Shown piece after piece: positions 1-8,712 of a stretch of DNA of 23,211 nt. The notes under the pieces were generated by a model. The model had not been told where the DNA came from, did not search any database, and saw only the letters and a program-made list of their open reading frames with translations. A program made the translations under genes and the position numbers. The stretch is from assembly GCA_039908535.1 (NCBI GenBank), contig JAMOAW010000036.1:1-23211 (forward strand). The letters are read 5' to 3'. This DNA comes from JAMOAW01 sp039908535 (GTDB lineage: Bacteria; Pseudomonadota; Magnetococcia; Magnetococcales; JADFZT01). How positions within the stretch are numbered: the stretch's first letter is position 1; each line of letters starts with the position of its first letter.

Positions 1-99
1 TGTGAAAAGCTTGAGAATGTATCCACGAATCACAACTCGATCAAAGCAAGAATAGTGGAAGTCGATATTGGACTCAAATTGTTTCAGAAACGCTTTCAT
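1..99 (-). CDS. N-terminus of an uncharacterised protein (runs off the left edge)
   Basis: On the minus strand an ATG at 97-99 opens a frame that stays open for all 33 codons to the window edge. It starts MKAFLKQFESNIDF and continues with HYSCFDRVVIRGYI. A Shine-Dalgarno-like GGGAG lies just upstream (about 106-110), and a run of nine C (nine G on the plus strand, 112-120) sits right before it. The SxFDRxVxRG pattern resembles the start of a widespread uncharacterised family that I recall opening with a similar FDR motif. That recall is from memory and I know no function for it. The ribosome site and the protein-like composition support a real gene start, but only 33 residues are visible, so it could also be a truncated copy. 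Confidence 0.5.
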   Translation of the reverse strand, partial: MKAFLKQFESNIDFHYSCFDRVVIRGYILKLFT

Positions 100-111
100 G
101 GTGGTCTCCCA

Positions 112-120
112 GGGGGGGGG
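112..120. repeat. G9 homopolymer upstream of the leftmost gene
   Basis: Nine consecutive G on the plus strand. The tract lies a few bases upstream of the ribosome site of the minus-strand gene at 1-99, in the spacer that separates it from the divergent gene at 223. Tracts of 9 to 11 G recur in this window at 7484-7492, 14375-14385 and 19015-19024. Confidence 0.9.
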
Positions 121-222
121 TAAAGAAGAACATCATGATGAAGTAAAAGTAGGATGAAATTCAAGCCTTTTGCAAGTTTTGAACTTTAGTTCGTTAATGA
201 TTATCTGGACGCGAGGTAAATC

Positions 223-885
223 ATGCATTTTGAAATTTTGGTCGAGGGGCAGAGTGAGTTGATTGCGCTTTCCATTCTTATGGAAAAAATTATTGGCCCC
301 TATAAAAGACCGCATACATGGAAAATTCATCAACATCGAGGAATTGGAACACTTCCCGAACAACCCCATTTGCCACCCAATAGAAATGACCAGACTCTGC
401 TTCACAATCTTCCACACAAGCTGAGGGCTTATGGAAAAGCGATGCAGGGGGATGCCATGGTTGTTGTACTGGTTGATCTGGATGATAGGTCCGATTGCCG
501 TCATTTTAAACAGCAACTCGTTGAATTATTAAATTCTTGTCCAACCAAACCAACCTGTCTATTCCGAATTGCCGTTGAGGAACTTGAGGCGTGGTATTTT
601 GGCGATTCAGATGCCATTCGCTCAGCCTATCCTCATGCCATATCTGAAATATTGAGTTCTTATATTCAGGATTCCCAATGTGGTCCCTGGGAGACTATGG
701 CCGATGCCATTTATCCAGAGGGAAGAATGGCTTTGTGTTCTTCTGGAAAACGATCTTCTCTTGTTCTTGCACAAAAATTAAAATGGACAAAAGCGATTGC
801 TCCAAAAATGGATGTTGAACGAAACACTTCTCCCAGTTTTAAATGTTTTCGGGATGGTTTGCGCAATGCGATTAGGTTATCATAA
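223..885 (+). CDS. DUF4276 family protein (TOPRIM-like)
   Basis: A 220-residue cytoplasmic protein with the DUF4276 signature: an N-terminal LVEGQSE motif (residues 6-12), an acidic strand VDLDD (84-88), and a helix with EELEAW (119-124) followed by a GD. In this family these acidic residues are arranged like a TOPRIM metal site. DUF4276 genes usually lie directly downstream of an AAA/SMC-like ATPase gene and are assumed to work with it, in a pairing that recalls OLD-type nucleases. Here no ATPase gene is visible: the upstream neighbour is divergent and only about 120 nt separate them, so this copy looks orphaned. GCGAGG upstream supports the ATG at 223. Family assignment is fairly secure; nuclease activity is inference. 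Confidence 0.8.
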   Translation: MHFEILVEGQSELIALSILMEKIIGPYKRPHTWKIHQHRGIGTLPEQPHLPPNRNDQTLLHNLPHKLRAYGKAMQGDAMVVVLVDLDDRSDCRHFKQQLVELLNSCPTKPTCLFRIAVEELEAWYFGDSDAIRSAYPHAISEILSSYIQDSQCGPWETMADAIYPEGRMALCSSGKRSSLVLAQKLKWTKAIAPKMDVERNTSPSFKCFRDGLRNAIRLS

Positions 886-971
886 AGCCCCTAAAGAGTC
901 CATTTTTTTTTGTTATTAGGATGATTATATAGAACGAACCATCTTGAATGTTAAGATATGTTGGTATACGG

Positions 972-1000
972 TTGACCTGAAGGTTTTTTTGGATTATTTT
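972..1000 (+). promoter_or_regulatory. Candidate sigma70 promoter for gltBD
   Basis: TTGACC at 972-977 and TATTTT at 995-1000 are separated by 17 nt, which fits a housekeeping sigma factor well. Transcription would start near 1007, leaving a leader of about 40 nt before the gltB ATG. An imperfect inverted repeat (ATCTT/AAGAT around 941-957) lies just upstream and could bind a regulator, but it is weak. Confidence 0.5.
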
Positions 1001-1045
1001 TACGAATTTAATAAAGATTTATAGATCCTCTGTAAGGAGTTTTTT

Positions 1046-4000
1046 ATGACCCGATACGGTTTTCCCAAAAAGCAAGGCCTGTATGATCCCATTTTTGAAC
1101 GCGATGCGTGTGGCGTTGGGTTTGTGGCCAATGTGAAGGGAGAAAAATCTCACGAAACCATTCAAATGGGCCTGACGGTCCTGGGCAATCTGGCCCATCG
1201 CGGCGCGGTCGGTTCCGACCCTCTGACCGGCGATGGTGCGGGTATTCTGATGCAAATTCCCGATGCCTTTTTCCGGGAGGAGTGCCAGGAACTCGGCATA
1301 AAATTACCTCCAGAGGGGGAGTATGCGGTAGGGGTGGTTTTTTTGCCCAAAGAAGATGGGATGCGGACCTCTTTTACCCGGGTGGTGGAAAATATGGTGG
1401 GTGAGGAGGGACAGCTGTTGTTGGGCTGGCGCGATGTCCCCATCCAAGAGGACGCCCCGATCGGTTATAAGGCCAAAGGGTCTGCCCCAGTCATTCGACA
1501 GGTGTTCGTTGGGATGCGCGATTCTCGAGGAGAAGCAGAACAAAACACCCCGATGGATCCAGATTGGTTTGAACGACGTCTTTATATCATTCGTCGTCGG
1601 ATTGAAAAAGCGGTGATGGGTTATGGTATGGAGGAGGTTAAATCCTTCTATATTGCGAGTTTCTCTTCTCGGACCGTCCTTTACAAGGGCATGTTTTTGG
1701 CCGATCAGGTGCCGGCTTTTTATATAGATCTTGGGGATTCGCGCTTGGTAAGTTCTTTTGCCATGGTGCATCAGCGTTATTCTACCAATACTTTTCCAAC
1801 TTGGAGTTTGGCCCAACCGTTTCGGTTTATCTGTCACAACGGTGAAATCAACACCTTGCGGGGAAATATCAACTGGATGCGGGCCAGAGAAGCGGCCTTG
1901 GAGTCGCCGTTGTTTGGCGAGGATATGAAAAAATTATTCCCTATCGTGCCAGAGGGCCTCTCTGATTCGGCCTCTTTTGATTGCGCGTTGGAGTTATTGT
2001 TGATGAGTGGTCGTTCGTTGCCCCACGCCATGATGATGATGATCCCGGAAGCTTGGGAGAACCATCACCAAATGGATGAAACTCGGCGTGGTTTTTACGA
2101 ATATCACGCCTCCCTTATGGAACCATGGGATGGACCAGCGGCGGTGGTGTTTACCGATGGACGGGTGATCGGGGCCACATTGGATCGCAATGGTTTGCGT
2201 CCTGCCCGCTATCAGGTTCTTAAAAATGGTTTATGTATCATGGCATCTGAGGCGGGAACCTATACGTTTCCACCGGAGGAGGTTGAGTATAACGGTCGAT
2301 TGCAGCCGGGGCGTATGTTTATTATTGATATGGCTCAAGGGCGGATTATTGATGACTCGGAGGTTAAACAACAGATTGTTGCCAAACAGCCCTATATGGA
2401 GTGGGTGAAAGAGGGGCTTTTGGATCTGGATGACCTTCCTGATGGATCAGAGGAACCTAAGGAACAGACCTCATTGCATGTCTCACAGCAGGCTTTTGGC
2501 TATACTGAGGAGGACATCACGGTTATTTTGGCCCCCATGGCAGCCCTTGGCGAAGAGCCAACTGGGTCTATGGGCAACGATGTGCCACCAGCGGTTTTAT
2601 CGGATCGGCCTGTTTTGTTGTATAATTATTTTAAACAACTCTTCGCCCAGGTGACCAATCCCCCTATTGATCCCATCCGTGAAGCCTTGGTGATGAGCTT
2701 GTATCTACAACTGGGGCCAATGGGCAATTTATTCACCGAAACCCCAGACCATGTACGCCGGTTGCGTCTGCATCAACCCATATTGACCAATGCCGATCTA
2801 GCCAAAATTCGTGCTTGTTCTCATCCGCATCTGCGGGCGAAGACCATCTCTATTTTATTTCCGGTGGATCACGGGCCTTTTGGGATGGAATCGGCCCTCA
2901 AACGATTGTTTGATGAAATTTCATTGGCCGTTGGAGAGGGGTATGGGGTTTTGATTCTCAGTGACCGTGGGATCACCCCCCAGATGGCTCCAATGCCGGC
3001 GTTATTGGCCATTTCTAGTGTGCACCATTACCTGATTCGCGGTGGTCTGCGGGATCGGGTTGGTTTGGTTGTGGAAACGGGAGAGGCGCGTGAGATCACC
3101 CATTTTGCGTTGCTGTTTGGGTATGGAGCTGGGGCCGTCAATCCCTATTTGGCCTTTTCTACTCTGGACGATTTAACCCAACGCGGCTTGGTGGAGGGGG
3201 TAGCGGATCCTATTAAAGCCCAGAAAAAATATATTGCTGTGGTTGGCAAGGGGTTAATGAAAATTTTTTCCAAAATGGGCATTTCGACCCTGCAGAGCTA
3301 TCGCGGGGCGCAAATCTATGAAGCCATTGGAATTAATCATGGGGTGGTGGAACGTTATTTTACCGGGACTGTTTCGCGCATTCAGGGGATTACGCTTTCC
3401 CAAATTGCCGAGGAGTCTTTGCGTCGCCATAAGCGGGCTTTTGGAGAAAATTTATTCTATGCTAACAATTTGGATGTGGGTGGCGAGTATAAATTTCGTC
3501 ATGGCGGGGAGCGGCATCTTTGGAATCCAGAAAGTATTGCCAAGTTACAACTCTCTACCCGTGAAAATCGGTATGAGGTATACAAAGAGTTTTCCCAGGC
3601 GATCAACCATCAAGCTGAGGGATTCTGTACTTTACGGGGGTTATTTCGTTTAAAAAAATCCTCCAGGCCGATACCCTTGGATGATGTGGAACCCGCCTCG
3701 GTGATTGTCAAGCGGTTTGTGACCGGGGCCATGTCGTTTGGATCCATCTCCAAGGAGGCCCACGAAACCTTGGCCATAGCCATGAATCGACTGGGGGGGA
3801 TGTCGAATACCGGGGAGGGGGGAGAGGATTCGTTGCGTTATAAACCCCGTCCCAATGGGGATGACCCGTGCAGTGCGATTAAACAGGTGGCCTCAGGTCG
3901 GTTTGGGGTGCATAGCCACTATCTGGTGAATGCAAAAGAGATTCAGATTAAAATCGCCCAAGGGGCCAAACCTGGGGAAGGGGGGCAGTTGCCGGGTTAT

Positions 4001-5644
4001 AAGGTCAACGAAGTGATTGCCCGTATTCGCCACACCACCCCTGGTGTGACCCTGATCAGCCCACCGCCTCATCACGATATCTATTCGATTGAAGATTTGG
4101 CCCAGTTGATTTTTGATTTAAAAAATGTCAATCCAACGGCGCGGATTTCGGTGAAATTGGTTTCTGAAATTGGGGTGGGGATTGTGGCGGCTGGGGTGGC
4201 CAAGGGGCATTCGGATATGATTTTAATCTCAGGGGGGGATGGAGGCACAGGAGCCAGTCCCTTGAGTTCTATCAAGCATGCTGGTTTGCCTTGGGAGTTG
4301 GGGTTGGCGGAGACCCATCAAGTTTTGGTGTTGAACGATCTACGGGGTAGGGTCCGTTTACAGACCGATGGTCAAATGCGCACGGGTCGGGATGTGGTGA
4401 TAGCTGCGTTGTTGGGGGCAGAGGAGTTTGGCTTTAGCACGGCGGCCTTGGTGGTGGAGGGGTGCGTGATGATGCGTAAATGTCATTTAGGCACCTGCCC
4501 GGTCGGGGTGGCCACTCAGGATCCCGAATTGCGCAGTCGTTTTACGGGTAAAGCACAGCATGTGGTCAACTATTTTTATTTTGTTGCCAATGAAGTGCGG
4601 GAGCTGATGGCCGAAATGGGTTTCCGTACTTTGGACGAGATGATCGGTCGGGTGGATCGAATTGAGATTGAACGGGCGGTTAGCCATTGGAAGGCCCGTG
4701 GGTTGGATTTTTCGGTTATTCTCACCAAGCCCGATGTGCCATCTAACATACATACCCGTTATTTTCAACCGCAAAATCATGGGATAGATGGGGTATTGGA
4801 TCATAAACTCATGGATTTGGCCGAACGGGTGTTTAAAAATCGCGAACCCATTGAAATTCGCCTGCCCATTCACAACACCGATCGCACGACGGGGGCGATG
4901 TTGGGTGGCGAGATCTCCAAACGTTTTGGTGCGGGGGGACTGCCAGAGGATACCATTCGGATCTATTTTGAAGGGGTGGCGGGTCAGAGCTTTGGGGCTT
5001 TTAATGTAAAAGGGGTCTCTCTTTTTGTGGATGGGATGGCCAACGACTATGTGGGCAAAGGCATGTCTGGGGGGCGGATTGTTGTGCGTACCCCACGCAA
5101 ATCGACCTTTGCTCCAGAGAAAAATATCATTGTTGGCAATACGCTGTTATATGGGGCCGTGGGCGGAGAGGCCTTTTTCCATGGCATGGCTGGTGAGCGT
5201 TTTGGGGTGCGTAATTCTGGAGCGCAGGCGGTGGTGGAGGGGTTGGGAGACCACGGCTGTGAATATATGACCGGGGGTGTTGTGGTGGTATTGGGTCCGA
5301 CGGGACGCAATTTTGCCGCCGGCATGAGTGGGGGAATGGCCTTTGTTCTGGATGAACAAGGGAGGTTTTCCTCTTTATGCAACATGGCCATGGTGGAGTT
5401 GGAGGCCGTTGTCGATGAGGAGGACAAAGAGATATTGCACACGCTCATCAAAAAACATGTCGTTTATACCAGCAGTGGTCAAGGTTTGAAAATTCTTGAA
5501 AATTGGGAGTCATTTTTACCAAAATTTATCAAGGTGATTCCAACGGAATACAAGAAGGTTTTGGCAGCTCTTAAACATAAAACATCTGGGGGAGCATCGC
5601 CTCAACAATCCCCTACAGGACGGGAGAAAACGGCTCATGGGTAA
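1046..5644 (+). CDS. gltB: Glutamate synthase (NADPH) large subunit
   Basis: The large (alpha) subunit of bacterial GOGAT converts glutamine plus 2-oxoglutarate into two glutamates. The 1532-residue protein has the expected order. A 21-residue propeptide precedes the nucleophile Cys22 (DACGVGF), which starts the class II glutamine amidotransferase domain. A central region follows, then the FMN-binding synthase barrel (KPGEGGQLPGYKV from about residue 975). The 3Fe-4S cysteines are C1140, C1146 and C1151 (CHLGTCPVG), and the C-terminal beta-helix domain carries Gly repeats (about 1270-1490). AAGGAG at 1034-1039 supports the ATG. The stop lies 8 nt inside gltD, so the two subunits are translationally coupled. 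Length is typical for proteobacterial GltB and no key residue is missing. Confidence 0.97.
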   Translation: MTRYGFPKKQGLYDPIFERDACGVGFVANVKGEKSHETIQMGLTVLGNLAHRGAVGSDPLTGDGAGILMQIPDAFFREECQELGIKLPPEGEYAVGVVFLPKEDGMRTSFTRVVENMVGEEGQLLLGWRDVPIQEDAPIGYKAKGSAPVIRQVFVGMRDSRGEAEQNTPMDPDWFERRLYIIRRRIEKAVMGYGMEEVKSFYIASFSSRTVLYKGMFLADQVPAFYIDLGDSRLVSSFAMVHQRYSTNTFPTWSLAQPFRFICHNGEINTLRGNINWMRAREAALESPLFGEDMKKLFPIVPEGLSDSASFDCALELLLMSGRSLPHAMMMMIPEAWENHHQMDETRRGFYEYHASLMEPWDGPAAVVFTDGRVIGATLDRNGLRPARYQVLKNGLCIMASEAGTYTFPPEEVEYNGRLQPGRMFIIDMAQGRIIDDSEVKQQIVAKQPYMEWVKEGLLDLDDLPDGSEEPKEQTSLHVSQQAFGYTEEDITVILAPMAALGEEPTGSMGNDVPPAVLSDRPVLLYNYFKQLFAQVTNPPIDPIREALVMSLYLQLGPMGNLFTETPDHVRRLRLHQPILTNADLAKIRACSHPHLRAKTISILFPVDHGPFGMESALKRLFDEISLAVGEGYGVLILSDRGITPQMAPMPALLAISSVHHYLIRGGLRDRVGLVVETGEAREITHFALLFGYGAGAVNPYLAFSTLDDLTQRGLVEGVADPIKAQKKYIAVVGKGLMKIFSKMGISTLQSYRGAQIYEAIGINHGVVERYFTGTVSRIQGITLSQIAEESLRRHKRAFGENLFYANNLDVGGEYKFRHGGERHLWNPESIAKLQLSTRENRYEVYKEFSQAINHQAEGFCTLRGLFRLKKSSRPIPLDDVEPASVIVKRFVTGAMSFGSISKEAHETLAIAMNRLGGMSNTGEGGEDSLRYKPRPNGDDPCSAIKQVASGRFGVHSHYLVNAKEIQIKIAQGAKPGEGGQLPGYKVNEVIARIRHTTPGVTLISPPPHHDIYSIEDLAQLIFDLKNVNPTARISVKLVSEIGVGIVAAGVAKGHSDMILISGGDGGTGASPLSSIKHAGLPWELGLAETHQVLVLNDLRGRVRLQTDGQMRTGRDVVIAALLGAEEFGFSTAALVVEGCVMMRKCHLGTCPVGVATQDPELRSRFTGKAQHVVNYFYFVANEVRELMAEMGFRTLDEMIGRVDRIEIERAVSHWKARGLDFSVILTKPDVPSNIHTRYFQPQNHGIDGVLDHKLMDLAERVFKNREPIEIRLPIHNTDRTTGAMLGGEISKRFGAGGLPEDTIRIYFEGVAGQSFGAFNVKGVSLFVDGMANDYVGKGMSGGRIVVRTPRKSTFAPEKNIIVGNTLLYGAVGGEAFFHGMAGERFGVRNSGAQAVVEGLGDHGCEYMTGGVVVVLGPTGRNFAAGMSGGMAFVLDEQGRFSSLCNMAMVELEAVVDEEDKEILHTLIKKHVVYTSSGQGLKILENWESFLPKFIKVIPTEYKKVLAALKHKTSGGASPQQSPTGREKTAHG

Positions 5645-7079
5645 TCCAACGGCTTTTATGGAGATTGAACGGCAAACGCCTGCGACCCGACCAGTGGCTG
5701 AGCGGGTGTTGGATTGGCAGGAGCTATACCAAACTTTTCCCTTGGAGCGATTACAGGAGCAGGCCTCCCGTTGTATGGATTGTGGGGTACCTTTTTGTCA
5801 CAATGGTTGTACTTTATACAATTTGGCTCCGGTTTTTAACGAATGGGTCTATCGAGGCCAGTGGGCTGAGGCGTTGCGTGTGATACAGCGTACCAACAAT
5901 TTTCCTGAATTTACGGGTCGTATTTGTCCTTCGTTGTGTGAAGCCTCTTGTGTATCGGGCATCGGTGGGGAGGCGGTTTCTATTCGTCAGATAGAAAAGA
6001 CCATTGCTGAGGAGGGGTTTAAACGGGGGTTGGTGGTGCCATTCAAGCCGTTTAAAAAGACGGGCAAACGGGTGGCGGTGGTTGGTTCAGGTCCGGCGGG
6101 ATTGGCGGCAAGTCAGCAATTGACGCGAGCGGGTCATGAGGTGACTTTATTTGAAAAAAATGCTCGAGTTGGTGGGCTGCTGCGCTTTGGCATTCCTGAT
6201 TTTAAACTGGATAAAAAGATCATTGATCGGCGTATGGAACAACTTATTGCCGAAGGTTTAACGATTCGCACCGGTGTTCATGTTGGTAAAGATCTCTCTG
6301 TTGCCCAACTGCGTGCCGATTTTGATGCCATTTTACTGACAGGTGGCGCAGAGAAGCCCCGCGATCTTTCTATACCGGGTCGTACCCTTTCTGGGATTCA
6401 TTTTGCGATGGAATTTTTGGCTCAGCAAAATCGACGTTTGGCCGGTGATGATCTTGGCGGGGAGCCAGAGATAACTGCCAAGGGTAAAAAGGTTGTGGTG
6501 ATTGGTGGTGGGGATACGGGTTCTGACTGTGTTGGAACATCGATCCGACAAGGGGCGATTTCAGTCACGCAAATTGAACTGTTACCCAAGCCTCCTCAAA
6601 ACCGTTCTCCTGCCACCCCCTGGCCGGAGTGGCCCAACATGTTGCGTATTTCCACCTCTCACGAGGAGGGGTGTGAGCGGATGTGGAGCATCACCACCCA
6701 TCAATTTATTGGGGAAGGGGATCGTTTGCAACGCTTGCAATGTGCTCGTTTGCGTTGGGAGGAGCCAGAAAACGGTGGACGCCCCACTATGACAGAAATT
6801 CCCGACAGTACATTCACTCTAGAAGCGGACCTAGCCCTGTTGGCCTTAGGCTTTTTACACCCTGTCCACGAGGGATTATTGACCGACTTAGGGGTAGAGC
6901 GTGACCCACGTGGTAACGTCAAAACAAATACTCGCGCCATGACTAGTATTGAAGGCATCTTTTCTGCTGGCGACATGGCTACCGGCCAATCTTTAGTCGT
7001 AAAATCCATCGCCAGTGGCAGAGCTGCCGCTCGTGAGATAGATGGGTGGTTACGTGGGGGGGTGTCGGTGTTGCTGTAA
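5637..7079 (+). CDS. gltD: Glutamate synthase (NADPH) small subunit
   Basis: The beta subunit of GOGAT oxidises NADPH on FAD and passes electrons through 4Fe-4S clusters to GltB. In 480 residues it shows the N-terminal cluster region CMDCGVPFCHNGC (C46, C49, C54, C58) and a second group GRICPSLCEASC. It then has an FAD Rossmann motif GSGPAG (150-155), an NADPH motif GGGDTG (290-295), and the C-terminal SAGDMATGQSLVV segment that contacts FAD. The ATG overlaps the end of gltB by 8 nt, and GGGAG about 10 nt upstream can serve as ribosome site. An intrinsic terminator follows 40 nt after the stop, so gltBD is a two-gene operon. All expected motifs are present. Confidence 0.97.
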   Translation: MGNPTAFMEIERQTPATRPVAERVLDWQELYQTFPLERLQEQASRCMDCGVPFCHNGCTLYNLAPVFNEWVYRGQWAEALRVIQRTNNFPEFTGRICPSLCEASCVSGIGGEAVSIRQIEKTIAEEGFKRGLVVPFKPFKKTGKRVAVVGSGPAGLAASQQLTRAGHEVTLFEKNARVGGLLRFGIPDFKLDKKIIDRRMEQLIAEGLTIRTGVHVGKDLSVAQLRADFDAILLTGGAEKPRDLSIPGRTLSGIHFAMEFLAQQNRRLAGDDLGGEPEITAKGKKVVVIGGGDTGSDCVGTSIRQGAISVTQIELLPKPPQNRSPATPWPEWPNMLRISTSHEEGCERMWSITTHQFIGEGDRLQRLQCARLRWEEPENGGRPTMTEIPDSTFTLEADLALLALGFLHPVHEGLLTDLGVERDPRGNVKTNTRAMTSIEGIFSAGDMATGQSLVVKSIASGRAAAREIDGWLRGGVSVLL

Positions 7080-7116
7080 GGGGAGGAGAGGTTTTTATAT
7101 TGGGGATTTTTCCAAG

Positions 7117-7147
7117 AACCCTGGAGCCTTTGGCTCTGGGGTTTTTT
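7117..7147 (+). terminator. Intrinsic terminator of gltBD
   Basis: CCCTGGAGCC (7119-7128), a TTT loop and GGCTCTGGGG (7132-7141) form a 10-bp stem with two G-T wobbles, followed directly by six T (7142-7147). It lies 40 nt after the gltD stop. Confidence 0.85.
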
Positions 7148-7224
7148 GATGGAAGATGTTGACTAAACGAAATGGATTCTCAGGATGAATTTTAACACGG
7201 TAAATTTGTTCTCGACCCGTGAGG

Positions 7225-7473
7225 CTACGAAACGGTAGCGCGACAGGTGTTTTGCGTCATATGGAGGTAGTCAAATACCAATCGCACGCTCATGGTCAGT
7301 TGCCGCATCTTCTGAGCCACGTTGGCGACGCCTTTGGATTTGATGGTTCCGATGGCGAAACGGCGCAACCGGGTGATATTGGCGGGGCCGTGACCTTTGC
7401 TGATTCGAGAACGATTTTCGTCGAAATTCCAGTCAAGGATGTAATTAAAATTGGCGTCCCGTTCCCATACGAT
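7225..7473 (-). pseudogene. ISAs1-type transposase, C-terminal fragment
   Basis: Read on the minus strand, 7473 to 7225 encodes about 82 residues ending in a stop at 7225-7227. It contains LDWNFDENRSRISKGHGPAN and then ITRLRRFAIGTIKSKG. This matches the C-terminal pattern of ISAs1-family DDE transposases (LDV.F.ED.SR.R.GHAPEN...LRR.AL...K). The frame is closed upstream by TAA (7474-7476), and the remaining several hundred residues, including most of the catalytic core, are absent. It is therefore a dead remnant, not a mobile element. The homologous part begins beside an 11-bp hairpin and a G9 tract (7458-7492), immediately after grpE, which probably marks the breakpoint. No transposon terminal repeats or target duplication could be identified. 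Confidence 0.8.
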
Positions 7474-7486
7474 TTATGGGAACGGG
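7458..7486. repeat. Inverted repeat downstream of grpE
   Basis: CGTTCCCAT (7460-7468) and ATGGGAACG (7476-7484) are perfect 9-bp arms around a 7-nt loop, extendable to 11 bp using the adjoining C and G runs. It lies 12 nt beyond the grpE stop, so on the minus strand it could end or stabilise grpE mRNA, but no T run follows. It also coincides with the edge of the transposase remnant. A G9 tract occupies 7484-7492. Confidence 0.6.
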
Positions 7487-7497
7487 GGGGGGCGATT

Positions 7498-8094
7498 TTA
7501 TTGGGCTACGTTAACTAAAGAGGGGCGTAATAGGCGACCGTTAAGGGTATAACCGGTTTGTAACTCTTGGACGACACTCCCTGAAGCGGCTGTGCTATCG
7601 CTTACTTGTGAAACCGCTTGATGAAAATTGGGATCAAACGGTAAATTTAAAACTGCAATGCTCTGAATGCCATGTTTATTAAAGGTGCGTTGGATCTCCC
7701 CTTTTAACATATGGACCCCTTCTAGCATGGATTTTACCTTAGGAGGGAGATTGGCAAATTCTTCCGGGTTCGCTTGAACAAATGCCAACGCACGGTCCAC
7801 ATTGTCAGCTAAGGTTAAAAGATCGTTGGCGAACCCTTCGATGGCAAATTTGTGGGCTTTTTCTTTTTCTTTTTCCGTCCGTTTGCGTAAATTTTCCATC
7901 TCGGCAATGGCCCGGAGATAATCGGAGCGGTTTTGTAATGCTTCCGAACGGGCTTGCTCAAGTTCAGACTCTAACGCCTTCAGACGTTGTTCAACGATCA
8001 GCTCATTTTCTTCATGAGGAGTTTCGGGAGTAGTGGTTTCTTCAATTTCTGAATTGTCAGAAATCATCTCCTGCTCGGTGCTGTTTTCAGCCAT
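7498..8094 (-). CDS. grpE: Nucleotide exchange factor GrpE
   Basis: A 198-residue co-chaperone that drives ADP/ATP exchange on DnaK. It has an acidic, disordered N-terminus (about residues 1-35) and a long charged coiled coil (about 35-90, with YLRAIAEMENLRKRTEKEK). The helical dimerisation region follows, then the C-terminal beta domain with the family pattern FDPNFHQAVSQV and the ending NGRLLRPSLVNVA. Length is typical. AAGGAA about 10 nt upstream of the ATG supports the start. It follows the fmdB-like gene with a 27-nt gap and is probably co-transcribed with it. Neither hrcA nor dnaK is adjacent, unlike the common hrcA-grpE-dnaK layout; downstream is only a transposase remnant. Confidence 0.95.
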   Translation of the reverse strand: MAENSTEQEMISDNSEIEETTTPETPHEENELIVEQRLKALESELEQARSEALQNRSDYLRAIAEMENLRKRTEKEKEKAHKFAIEGFANDLLTLADNVDRALAFVQANPEEFANLPPKVKSMLEGVHMLKGEIQRTFNKHGIQSIAVLNLPFDPNFHQAVSQVSDSTAASGSVVQELQTGYTLNGRLLRPSLVNVAQ

Positions 8095-8121
8095 GTTAGT
8101 CGGTTCCTTTGAATAGGTGAC

Positions 8122-8352
8122 TCAATTATAGGGACAGGCCCCAGTGGCACAACTGCCTCCCCCACAATTTGGCGGTGGGCCAGCGTCGGGTTGGCCTAGT
8201 TTGGTGGAACCCATAATTCCGCCAGTTGTCAATAATTTGCGGACCTTGTGGGCACCGCAACTCGGACATTGGGAAACCGAAGGGGCCGACATGCGATGTT
8301 CCCGTTCAAATTGAATACCGCAGGCATCACATTTGTAATCGTACAAAGGCAT
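8122..8352 (-). CDS. FmdB/CxxC_CxxC family zinc-ribbon protein
   Basis: A 76-residue protein beginning MPLYDYKCDACG, the classical FmdB-type start, with zinc ligands C8, C11, C29 and C32 (CDAC and CPSC). The tail is rich in Gly, Pro and Cys (CGGGSCATGACPYN). An in-frame ATG exists ten codons upstream (8380-8382), but AGGAGAG at 8357-8363 sits correctly for the ATG at 8350-8352, and the family homology starts there. The family is widespread and often called a putative regulatory protein; its biochemical role is not established. It precedes grpE by 27 nt on the same strand, so the two probably form an operon. Confidence 0.88.
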   Translation of the reverse strand: MPLYDYKCDACGIQFEREHRMSAPSVSQCPSCGAHKVRKLLTTGGIMGSTKLGQPDAGPPPNCGGGSCATGACPYN

Positions 8353-8712
8353 GAATCTCTCCTGTTGCGTGTTGCAGGTCAAAATATATCCGTGGATCCA
8401 GTAGACGGCTTAAAAAAAATCGACCGTCCAAATCATTTATTTATTGTTTTTAAATAGGATCAAATCAATTGCTTTTCAAGGGGAAGGAGAAAATTTTTCA
8501 GATTATTTGTAAAAAAACATTGAAAATACAGATTTTTTTTAGTTTCAATTAAAAAAATAAGTTATTAATACGAATCGTTCTTGTTTTTTATATGAAGCAC
8601 TCTTTATACTTTGAATAAAATCGTCAATAGTTAACCTAGCTATTTGAATATTCTGAGTAGGTAAAATAATTTGTTTAATAGTATTTTTTAGTATATATCC
8701 ATAGGAATCTTG
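8353..8712. other. AT-rich divergent intergenic region
   Basis: About 360 nt between the divergent fmdB-like gene and the ODP-GGDEF gene. It is strongly AT-rich, with several runs of A and T, and has no convincing open frame on either strand. One promoter candidate pointing right is listed separately. On the minus strand a TATATT lies about 30 nt upstream of the fmdB-like start, but I could not pair it with a good -35 box. Confidence 0.6.
8581..8610 (+). promoter_or_regulatory. Candidate promoter for the ODP-GGDEF gene
   Basis: TTGTTT (8581-8586) and TATACT (8605-8610) are 18 nt apart. The -10 box matches five of six consensus bases and the -35 four of six. It would give a leader of about 95 nt. 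In such AT-rich DNA chance matches are common, so this is tentative. Confidence 0.35.

Noticed and set aside
223..885. Active defence system built on DUF4276
   Set aside because: No ATPase, helicase or other partner gene is next to it in the window; only the single gene is supported.
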